Source: Clostridiales bacterium | Lineage (GTDB): Bacteria; Bacillota; Clostridia; Oscillospirales; Oscillospiraceae | Direction of reading: 5' to 3' | DNA length: 29,365 nt | Assembly (NCBI GenBank): GCA_003525905.1 | Contig: DQIA01000041.1 | Span: 1-29,365 of the forward strand | Shown: piece by piece, positions 16,801 through 22,298 of the stretch | How positions within the stretch are numbered: the stretch's first letter is position 1 | How the letters are laid out: the number at the start of each line of letters is the position of its first letter | Position numbers and translations under genes: made by a program | The notes under the pieces: generated by a model | What the model was told of the DNA's origin: nothing | The model's input: the letters and a program-made list of their open reading frames with translations, nothing else | The model's database searches: none

Positions 16801-17705
16801 AGACGCGCTCAACGAGCGCCTTTGTCCGTGTGGATGAAGGCGGCACGCTGAACGTTAAGGCCGGTACGGTCGTGCGCAACATGCGTGGTTCCTCGCAGGT
16901 CTTCGTGTGGTCGTTCAGCCGTGCAGGCAAGACAAATACGGTCAACGTCGAGGACGTGACGGTCACGAACTGCCAGACCTACAGCTCCAGCAACAGCGAG
17001 ACCGGCGGCGCTGCCGTTTTCGCCATGTACGGTCAGAGCGGCAGCAGCGTTCTGAACCTGAAGAACGGCACGTTCACGAACAATCAGGCCCGGCTGGTCC
17101 ATGTGAACGGCGGCGGTACGCACACGATCAACATCGAGAATGCGACGTTTACGAACAACTCCGTCAAGGGCTGCGGTGCGATCTTCCTGATGGATCAGTC
17201 GAATGCGGGCAACGCCTCTGCGATCAACGTCTACGGCGGCACGTTCACGGACAATGCCTGCCTGCTGAGCAGCACGTCCTACGGCTCCGGCTCCATCGCC
17301 CGCCTGAAGTCTCCGGGTGCGCTGCACTTCTACGGCGGCACGTTTGCCAACAACACGACTGCAGCCGGCAAGAACTATGAGGGCATCTATCTGCGCGACG
17401 TTTCCCAGAAGCTCGGCTCCAACGTCTATGTGCACAAGCTCTCTGCGGACCTGAACGTGTACCTGACGCCATACAGCGCCAAGGTCTTCATGAGCCGCAT
17501 CGTCGTCGACAGCGCCCTGACACATACGATCTCCGTGTATATCGCGGATAATCGCGTCCCGGCTAAGGGCATGCCGCTCGTCGTCGGCACGGACGAATAC
17601 AAGCTCACCGAGGCTGATCTGGCCATGGTCAAATCGGCCAACCCGAAGGCGACGTTCTACCTCGATACCGAGAACAACGCCATCTGCATTGCCAAGGCAG
17701 AGTGA
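13854..17705 (+). CDS. SLH-anchored beta-helix adhesin-like surface protein
   Basis: The 1283-aa protein has a signal peptide (1-28). Three SLH repeats start at Y31 (YQDVPSGHWA), F92 (FTDVPAGQYY) and F158 (FSDASALSDW). A Pro/Glu/Thr linker follows (about 211-244), then a beta-rich segment and two InlB B-type repeats (about 330-462, for example GYTFVSWTTEDGTPFDF and GYLFTGWFKDPELTQMFDF). Two long right-handed beta-helix modules make up the rest (about 463-878 and 879-1283), with strand repeats such as LTINGGIIENN and LNLKNGTFTNN. The modules look duplicated: each opens with NDG-T-V-TF-RAK and closes with YKLT, a YY/FY pair and N-N-CV/CI. It is the third gene of the locus. Anchoring is by SLH; adhesion is inferred from architecture, and no catalytic motif is seen. 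Confidence 0.9.
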   Translation: MSIRKRALSLLLVLVMLLGVLPAGAAAAEVYQDVPSGHWASDYIARVAEQGLMVGTSDTTFAPEETITRAMFVTILARYAKAETDNNAETAFTDVPAGQYYTGAVAWAAANGIVNGTSAVTFAPNDPVTREQMAALLYRAMRFLGNKCPQDGKLDVFSDASALSDWAVEGMIWAAGAGLFGGFEDGTLRPQETATRAQAAKVFCVLLDYSEQPEPTEPSAEPTEPSEEPTAEPTDPTEPTEPETGFTVTFKGEGGYAKVNGEKVTSVTLEPGVTWLNFNLYGDHSEGFDLDQVAASSGTLQRVRSEFILRDITEDVTVTFTTTGMIVTVTFVSKQVATVTPEKVQVPWGQTVEPATAERSGYTFVSWTTEDGTPFDFSQPVREDVTLYATWKVRMYVVTYYDGENVLYTQEYSYGSVIDRPTSPSKEGYLFTGWFKDPELTQMFDFIDRCRGDMSLYAKWREDDRSDYIYLDGTDGDDANDGTTEESAVKTFERAKSLLAESKNPVILICGTVTITQDTTWTMADLEGGKVMRAGSFTKRMIVIEPEAEDASATLTLENITLDGGATMWPELLTQNMVWYILDIEAGGRLVLNSGATVQNSAASSRMVGGAIYVTGSGFNCGTVEMNEGAKIINNYGGYMSAIAGSAGAHITINGGLISGNKATNTGTTLPHRGSAVGVSSGEANAPGILTINGGIIENNESLKGCAVSLAQHAVGYLNGGIIRNNVSGTYAALVAYGNSGSSTWYLNGGTIENNTPGAGYPDDQVAMLEKSQVVFGAEKDALTFSGLYLNTKRGALPVAIAKPLSNVTGGGVRVTLDYMGTDIVLAIGYGTYKLTAEDTKAYQLVNSLDPYYKAEIDAANNRYCVVSAQVIGAEVYMNDSTMSTNPGNDANDGLTPQTPVATFARAKEILKANAKEKGDNIIYIMNGGTLGAGTSEVWSLEGIPNAMLSRYLNGSTGSAVWVEGELTLENITLDGLCMYTPQTRSTSAFVRVDEGGTLNVKAGTVVRNMRGSSQVFVWSFSRAGKTNTVNVEDVTVTNCQTYSSSNSETGGAAVFAMYGQSGSSVLNLKNGTFTNNQARLVHVNGGGTHTINIENATFTNNSVKGCGAIFLMDQSNAGNASAINVYGGTFTDNACLLSSTSYGSGSIARLKSPGALHFYGGTFANNTTAAGKNYEGIYLRDVSQKLGSNVYVHKLSADLNVYLTPYSAKVFMSRIVVDSALTHTISVYIADNRVPAKGMPLVVGTDEYKLTEADLAMVKSANPKATFYLDTENNAICIAKAE

Positions 17706-17727
17706 TTACTCTCCATTACATCCCCGC

Positions 17728-17755
17728 GCGCCCCGGCTTCGGCCGGGGCGCTTTT
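17728..17755 (+). terminator. Strong rho-independent terminator of the surface-protein locus
   Basis: GCGCCCCGGC (17728-17737), a TTCG tetraloop and GCCGGGGCGC (17742-17751) form a perfect 10-bp stem, followed by TTTT. Confidence 0.9.
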
Positions 17756-17841
17756 GCGTGCAGATTTACCAGATCCTTCCGCGCATGCAAGCCAACGTGC
17801 AAAATATTTGCCGAAATATGCGCCGTTTTTTGCAAAAACCA

Positions 17842-17870
17842 TTGAGCTTTTGGAAAAGAGCTGTTATAAT
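17842..17870 (+). promoter_or_regulatory. Sigma-A promoter of the nucleotidyltransferase-AraC unit
   Basis: TTGAGC (17842-17847) and a consensus TATAAT (17865-17870) are 17 bp apart. The leader of about 84 nt contains a hairpin, GGCCGC (17886-17891) with GCGGCC (17895-17900), and a second GC-rich one just after it. Confidence 0.8.
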
Positions 17871-17960
17871 AGTGCGCACTGAGCTGGCCGCGCTGCGGCC
17901 TGCCCCGCGGCGGATGCCGCGCAGAAAACCGAAATAACGCAGCAGAAGGGAAGTATTTCC

Positions 17961-18872
17961 ATGAAAAAGCCGACGCTGGTCGTGATGGCGGCGGGCATGG
18001 GCAGCCGGTTCGGCGGCCTGAAGCAGATGACGCCCATTGATCCGCAGGGCAACAGCATCATCCAGTATTCTCTGTATGACGCGCGCCTTGCCGGGTTCGA
18101 CAAGGTCGTTTTTATCATCAAGCACGAGATCGAGCACGACTTCCGCGAGAAGGTCGGCCGCGGCGTTGAGCCGTATTTTGATGTCTCCTATGTCTTTCAG
18201 GAGCTGACGTCCTGCCTGCCGCAGGGCTTTACCGTGCCGGAGGGCCGCACGAAGCCCTGGGGCACGGGCCACGCCGTGCTGTGCGCGCGCGGCGTGATCG
18301 ACGGCCCGTTCGCCGTCATCAACTCCGACGATTTTTACGGCCGCGGCGCGTTCACGGCCATCGGCGGCTTCCTGACCGGGCAGCATGCCGATAATGCCTA
18401 TGCCATGGTCGGCTACCGCCTGCACAACGCCATGACGGAGCACGGCTCCGTGGCCCGCGGCGTCTGCGAGCTGCGCGACGGCTACCTTACCGGAATCACG
18501 GAGCGCACGCACATCGAAAAGCGCGGCGACGACGCGGCCTTTACGGAGGATGGCGAGCATTTCACCCCGCTGTCCGGCGATACGACCGTCTCCATGAACT
18601 TCTGGGGCTTCACGCCGCGCATCCTTGACGAGCTGGCGGCAGAGTTCCCACGCTTCCTGCAGGAGTCCGTGTCCGTTAACCCGTTGAAGGCGGAGTTCTA
18701 TCTGCCGACGGTCGCCAACAACCAGCTTGCCGCCAACCGCGCTACGGTGCGCGTTCTCCACACGGACGAGAGCTGGCACGGCGTGACCTATCGCGAGGAC
18801 CTTGCCTCCGTGCAGGAGTCCGTGGCCGCCATGCATGCGGCCGGTATCTATCCGCCCGTGCTGTTCGAATAA
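17961..18872 (+). CDS. Sugar nucleotidyltransferase-like protein
   Basis: The 303-aa protein has the NTP-transferase signature near its start, VMAAGMGSRFGGLKQM (about residues 8-23), in which G-x-G-S-R and K bind the NTP phosphates. KPWGTGHAVLCARGVI matches the region that contacts the base. VINSDDFYGRGAF has the metal-binding aspartates. The C-terminal half (FTPRILDELAAEFPRFL, then LPTVANNQL) is typical of this clostridial group, which usually runs near 300 aa. The sugar and the NTP cannot be read from sequence. It has its own consensus promoter, a GAAGGGAAG site before the ATG, and an AraC gene 30 bp downstream that is probably co-transcribed. Confidence 0.85.
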   Translation: MKKPTLVVMAAGMGSRFGGLKQMTPIDPQGNSIIQYSLYDARLAGFDKVVFIIKHEIEHDFREKVGRGVEPYFDVSYVFQELTSCLPQGFTVPEGRTKPWGTGHAVLCARGVIDGPFAVINSDDFYGRGAFTAIGGFLTGQHADNAYAMVGYRLHNAMTEHGSVARGVCELRDGYLTGITERTHIEKRGDDAAFTEDGEHFTPLSGDTTVSMNFWGFTPRILDELAAEFPRFLQESVSVNPLKAEFYLPTVANNQLAANRATVRVLHTDESWHGVTYREDLASVQESVAAMHAAGIYPPVLFE

Positions 18873-18902
18873 CAGCCGGCGGAACGGGAGGGGGGACCCG
18901 CC

Positions 18903-20072
18903 TTGGTTGAAAATCTGAACAAGCTGACCTTTTCCGGCTACGGCCGCGTGCTGCGCGACAGTCTGCCGAACCGCGGCTTTCCGTCCGGAGCGCAGTGGCA
19001 GGAGTCCGTACAGTATTTCTCGGCGGAGGGCCTGTGCTTTTACCGCCAGAGTGCCGGACCGGTCTATCTGGATTTCGAGCTGGGCATGACGGTGCTTGCC
19101 GTGCGCAGGGAAGGGGAGACGGCGTATTTTTATCTCGATAAGCCGGTCTGCCTGCCTGCGGGACGGGAGTTTGCCATCCTGCCGTATCAGACGGAGTGCT
19201 CCGTCCGGCTGGCACAGCCTGCGGGCGCGCAGCTTGAGGTGCTCGAGCCCGTGACGGCGGCCGAGAATCTCAAGCTCGGCGACCGCCTGCGCGTCGGCGA
19301 GATCTATACGCTGTTTTACCGCGAGGTGGAGAGCGGCTTCCTGTTCAAGGGCGAGCAGCACTCCATGTTCGAGCTGACGTACGTCGACCGCGGCTCGCTG
19401 CACTGCGTTGTGGACGGCAACGGCGTCGAGCTGCATCAGGGCCAGCTCATGGTGTTCGGCCCGCAGCAATGGCATATGCAGTATACGGATCTGGACATGA
19501 CGGCCCGCTTCCTCACGGTCAGCTTTGATCTGGAGAGCGAGTTTGCCGCGCGGCTGCCGGACCGGGTGTTCGACCTGTCGTCCGCCGAGGCGGCCCAGCT
19601 GCGCCAGATCGTCCGCGAGTCCGAAAATATGGACGCCTACAGCGGCGATTTTATCCGCAGCTATCTCAAGCTGCTGCTTCTGTCCGTTCTGCGCGACACG
19701 GGCAGCGAAAAAAAGCGCCTGAAAACGCCGGTGGCCCTGAACCACGAAAACGAGATCGTCAGCCGCACGCTGCAGTATGTGGCCGATCATGTGTGCGACA
19801 AGCTCTCTGTGGAGATCGTCTCGCGCGAGGTCGGTGTGAGCGCGTCGCATCTGACGGCGCTGTTCCACCGGCAGATGAATATTTCGCCCGGCGAGTATAT
19901 CCGCCGGGTCAAGCTGGAGGAGAGCAAGCGCCTCATCCGGGAGGGAACGATGAATTTCTCCCAGATCGCCGCGCAGCTCAATTATTCCACGATCCACCAT
20001 TTTTCCCGCCAATTCAAGGATAAATTCGGCATGTCTCCCTCGGAATACGCAAAGTCGATCCAGTCGGAGTAA
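18903..20072 (+). CDS. AraC family transcriptional regulator (TTG start)
   Basis: The 389-aa protein has an N-terminal region of about 130 residues of unassigned fold. A cupin-like sensor follows (about 150-225, FELTYVDRGSLHCVVDGNG and GQLMVFGPQQWHMQY), then a C-terminal AraC double helix-turn-helix (about 285-385, LSVEIVSREVGVSASHLTAL and FSQIAAQLNYSTIHHFSRQF). The effector is unknown, perhaps a sugar. The start is taken as TTG at 18903 because GGGAGGGGGG lies upstream and coding character runs from there; the first ATG, near 19086, would cut off about 60 conserved-looking residues. It follows the nucleotidyltransferase gene by 30 bp, and its stop is followed by a palindromic repeat. Confidence 0.85.
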   Translation: MVENLNKLTFSGYGRVLRDSLPNRGFPSGAQWQESVQYFSAEGLCFYRQSAGPVYLDFELGMTVLAVRREGETAYFYLDKPVCLPAGREFAILPYQTECSVRLAQPAGAQLEVLEPVTAAENLKLGDRLRVGEIYTLFYREVESGFLFKGEQHSMFELTYVDRGSLHCVVDGNGVELHQGQLMVFGPQQWHMQYTDLDMTARFLTVSFDLESEFAARLPDRVFDLSSAEAAQLRQIVRESENMDAYSGDFIRSYLKLLLLSVLRDTGSEKKRLKTPVALNHENEIVSRTLQYVADHVCDKLSVEIVSREVGVSASHLTALFHRQMNISPGEYIRRVKLEESKRLIREGTMNFSQIAAQLNYSTIHHFSRQFKDKFGMSPSEYAKSIQSE

Positions 20073-20080
20073 CGTGCGCA

Positions 20081-20169
20081 GCGCGTCAGACTGTCAAAAA
20101 CTGATTTTGCAATTCTGAAAGCAGCTTGGCGAAGAAGCCCGAAAGGCCTTTTTTGACAAGCTGACGCGC
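20081..20169 (+). repeat. Palindromic dispersed repeat, copy A, with flanking inverted repeat
   Basis: The 69-bp core at 20095-20163 matches, inverted, the segment 29297-29365 at 60 of 69 positions without gaps. Its inner hairpin pairs CAGCTTG (20122-20128) with CAAGCTG (20157-20163). Copy A is also wrapped in a second dyad: GCGCGTCAG (20081-20089) and GTCAAAAA (20093-20100) against TTTTTGAC (20150-20157) and CTGACGCGC (20161-20169). The two foldings exclude each other. A T-run (20149-20154) suggests it also ends araC transcription. Confidence 0.8.
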
Positions 20170-20197
20170 GCAGCGCCTGCCGGGAGGAAGGACCCCC

Positions 20198-21427
20198 ATG
20201 ATGACTCTGCTGTATCTGCTGCTGCTTCCCATGCTGTCCGGCATCGGCATGCTCGGCCTCGGCCCCGCGCTGATGGCCGGACGCGCCGGAGCGGCGCATG
20301 TCGTGCTGCTGCTGTCGGGTCTGCTCCTGCCGCTGCGAGGCCTTATGTACCTGCTGCTCGCGCGGCGGCGCGGCAACCGCCCCGGCCGGATGTCCGTGCT
20401 GCTGGCGGCTGTCGAGCTGCTGCTGGGCGCGGGCCTGCTGCTCCTGCCGCAGCTGTCGGTGCGGCTGTTTGCCGTGGTCGTTGCGGTGTATCTGACGCTG
20501 CTGGTCACGGTCGAGGCAGTCAATGCGATTCTCTATGGCAGAATGCGCCGCTGGGGCGCTTTTTTTCCGGCGATGGCAGCCGCTGTGGGCGGCACAGGCC
20601 TGTTTGTGCTCATCGTGTTCGTTCCGGCGCTGCGGGACGCTGCGCTTCGCTATACGGCCGCGCTGCTGCTGACGGTGTTCGGCACGGGGCTTGTCTGCGA
20701 TGTCCTTGCGCTGACGATCCGCAGCCGCCGCGTCCGGCGGGTACTCGGCTCGATCCGCGTGGCACTGCCGGATCTGATGAGCTTGTTTTTGCCGCAGCGG
20801 ACGGCGGACGTGCTGCCGCGCGCTCCGTTGGGTCCGGTCCCGCAGCAGGGGACAGAGGAGTTTGAGCTGCTGTTCCAGACGTCCGCGCATGGCATCGGCC
20901 TCGTCGGCCACTGCGAGCTCTGCTTTGACGGCCGGACGCTGACCTACGGCGCCTATGACCCGGCCCATCAGCGCCTGCTCCGCACGGTGGGTGCCGGGAT
21001 CGTCTTTTCCGTCCCACGCGAGCCGTATCTCCGGTGGTGCATCGGCACGCATCACCGCCGCGTCATCAGCTACAGCCTCCGCCTGCCGCCTGCACAGGCC
21101 GCGCAGCTGCGCGCGGAGTTGGAGCGCTTCCGGCAGACGCTGTCACCCTGGCAGCCGGAAGCTCTGCCGGAGGACTGCTTTGCCGGGCGGCTCCGCAGGC
21201 TCGGCGGCGTGCGGTTCTGGCGCGTGCAGCGCGGGCCGTATGCAACGTACTTCATCCCGACGATCAACTGCGTCTCCCTGACGAACAAGCTGCTGGAGAA
21301 AACGGACATCGGCCGCACGGTCATGCTCGGGCTCAAGACGCCGGGCGCCTATCTCGACCTTCTTGAGCGCGAATATCTGGCCGGAAATCCGGTCGTGACG
21401 GCCCGCCGGGTTTATGACAGAATTTAA
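20198..21427 (+). CDS. HdeD-like membrane domain fused to a possible permuted papain-like domain
   Basis: The 409-aa protein begins with about six hydrophobic segments in the first 180 residues, arranged like DUF308/HdeD proteins. A basic stretch follows (RSRRVRR), then a soluble domain (about 215-409). That domain has H231 and H238 (TSAHGIGLVGHCEL), DGRTLTYGAYDP, and an Asn-Cys pair N357-C358 (TINCVSLTN). A GH motif followed by YG and then NC is the order seen in permuted papain-like hydrolases and acyltransferases such as DUF4105 and some NlpC/P60 relatives, so H238 and C358 are candidate catalytic residues. This is inference from motif order only. GGGAGGAAGG lies 5 bases before the start; the ATG at 20201 is equally possible. 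It is separated from araC by the palindromic repeat. Confidence 0.7.
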   Translation: MMTLLYLLLLPMLSGIGMLGLGPALMAGRAGAAHVVLLLSGLLLPLRGLMYLLLARRRGNRPGRMSVLLAAVELLLGAGLLLLPQLSVRLFAVVVAVYLTLLVTVEAVNAILYGRMRRWGAFFPAMAAAVGGTGLFVLIVFVPALRDAALRYTAALLLTVFGTGLVCDVLALTIRSRRVRRVLGSIRVALPDLMSLFLPQRTADVLPRAPLGPVPQQGTEEFELLFQTSAHGIGLVGHCELCFDGRTLTYGAYDPAHQRLLRTVGAGIVFSVPREPYLRWCIGTHHRRVISYSLRLPPAQAAQLRAELERFRQTLSPWQPEALPEDCFAGRLRRLGGVRFWRVQRGPYATYFIPTINCVSLTNKLLEKTDIGRTVMLGLKTPGAYLDLLEREYLAGNPVVTARRVYDRI

Positions 21428-21490
21428 TTGGTCTACTACTATTTTAAAAATTTGATGCATGATCCGGCATCCTTTTGCCAGCATAAAGCA

Positions 21491-21511
21491 TCGCGGGTTC
21501 GCTGCCCGCGA
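21491..21511 (+). terminator. Hairpin after the HdeD-fusion gene, weak terminator candidate
   Basis: TCGCGGG (21491-21497) pairs perfectly with CCCGCGA (21505-21511). An alternative stem GTTCGC/GCGAAC overlaps it. There is no T-run. The rest of 21428-21606 is AT-rich with no gene I can recognise. Confidence 0.35.
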
Positions 21512-21606
21512 ACTGGGAAAAATCTACAAATCAAAGGTTAGACGGGACAAACTTTTGGGCATGTATACAAAACACACAAAATCAGTGGGTAAATGAAATT
21601 CCGGGC

Positions 21607-21635
21607 TTGACAAAAGGCCGCCCTCCCGTTATAAT
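21607..21635 (+). promoter_or_regulatory. Full-consensus sigma-A promoter of the feo operon
   Basis: TTGACA (21607-21612) and TATAAT (21630-21635), both perfect, are 17 bp apart. A promoter this strong needs a repressor, and the dyad at 21641 covers the expected start site. Confidence 0.92.
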
Positions 21636-21640
21636 GACTC

Positions 21641-21662
21641 TTGGTTAGGGAAACCTAACCAA
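21641..21662. promoter_or_regulatory. Operator 1: TTGGTTAGG-GAAA-CCTAACCAA
   Basis: Perfect 9-bp arms lie at 21641-21649 and 21654-21662, over the predicted transcription start of feoA. The core reads GGTTAG-N6-CTAACC. The half-site resembles IdeR/DtxR iron boxes, but the spacing is wider than the classical 1 bp. Metal-dependent repression of iron uptake is the natural reading. Confidence 0.8.
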
Positions 21663-21676
21663 TTTCAAAAGACTTC

Positions 21677-21694
21677 GGTTAGCAAAAGCTAATC
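21677..21694. promoter_or_regulatory. Operator 2: GGTTAGC-AAAA-GCTAATC
   Basis: This is the same GGTTAG-N6-CTAAYC dyad as operator 1, with one mismatch between arms. It lies in the 5' leader of feoA, 36 bp further downstream. Tandem sites suggest cooperative binding. Confidence 0.65.
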
Positions 21695-21721
21695 ACAATA
21701 CCGGAGAAAGAAGGCGAACGT

Positions 21722-21934
21722 ATGATGCCGTTGACCCTGATGTCGCCCGGTGAGGACGCCATCATCCAGAGAATCGGCGGAAAGCCGGAGGTGCGGCAGC
21801 ATCTGGAAAACCTTGGCTTTGTAGTAGGTGGCAATGTCAGCGTGATCAACACGATCGGCGGAAATCTGATCGTGAACGTCAAGGAAGCGCGCGTTGCGAT
21901 CAGCCGCGAAATGGCACAGAAGATCATGGTTTGA
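21722..21934 (+). CDS. feoA: FeoA domain protein (first copy)
   Basis: The 70-aa SH3-like protein of ferrous iron transport is thought to act on FeoB at the inner face of the membrane. FeoA landmarks are LMSPGEDAIIQRIGG, the turn HLENLGFVVGGNVSVI, GGNLIVNVKEARVAI and the end REMAQKIMV. It is the first gene after the promoter and the two operators. The start could be 21722 or the adjacent ATG at 21725, and GGAG and AAGG purine runs lie upstream. The 73-bp gap to the second feoA contains a small hairpin (GAGCC at 21941-21945 with GGCTC at 21955-21959). Confidence 0.9.
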   Translation: MMPLTLMSPGEDAIIQRIGGKPEVRQHLENLGFVVGGNVSVINTIGGNLIVNVKEARVAISREMAQKIMV

Positions 21935-22007
21935 TCCCGGGAGCCATTTGCAGCGGCTCTCTCACTTCAATCATATGCAATGCATTACAGAAAAGGAGGA
22001 GATTTCG

Positions 22008-22229
22008 ATGAAAACACTCAGGCAGGTCAAGGTCGGCGAAACCGTTACCGTCGTGAAGCTGCATGGCGAGGGCGCCGTCAAGCGCCGCATCATGGACATG
22101 GGCATCACGAAGGGCGTGCAGGTTTACGTCCGCAAGGTCGCGCCGCTGGGCGACCCGGTCGAGGTCAATGTCCGTGGCTATGAGCTGTCCATCCGCAAGA
22201 ACGACGCGGAAATGATCGAGGTGCAGTAA
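22008..22229 (+). CDS. feoA: FeoA domain protein (second copy)
   Basis: The 73-aa FeoA paralogue has VKVGETVTVVKLHGEGAVKR, RIMDMGITKGVQVYVRKVAP, then LGDPVEVNVRGYELSIRKND. These are the conserved G-x-G, D-x-G and P-x-x-V-x-x-R-G-Y positions of the family. It is closer to the canonical FeoA pattern than the first copy. The start at 22008 has AAAAGGAGGAG 6 bases upstream; longer in-frame starts overlap the first feoA and are not needed. Two FeoA proteins ahead of one FeoB are common in clostridia and may form a hetero-assembly on FeoB. Confidence 0.92.
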   Translation: MKTLRQVKVGETVTVVKLHGEGAVKRRIMDMGITKGVQVYVRKVAPLGDPVEVNVRGYELSIRKNDAEMIEVQ

Positions 22230-22250
22230 CCCCGTTTCTTTTTGCAGGAG

Positions 22251-22268
22251 GGTTAGCCCAAACTACCC
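22251..22268. promoter_or_regulatory. Operator 3 (degenerate) ahead of feoB: GGTTAG-CCCAAA-CTACCC
   Basis: This has the same half-site and the same 6-bp spacing as operators 1 and 2, with one mismatch in the right half. It lies 30 bp before the feoB ATG. No promoter is obvious here, so a roadblock or an internal control site is possible. Confidence 0.45.
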
Positions 22269-22298
22269 TCACTGAAATCCGGAAAGAGAGGAAGCAAA

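Noticed and set aside
21641..21694. Fur box as the explanation of the feo dyads
   Set aside because: The half-site is GGTTAG/CTAACC, not the GATAAT-type hexamers of Fur, and a DtxR-like gene is present in the locus.
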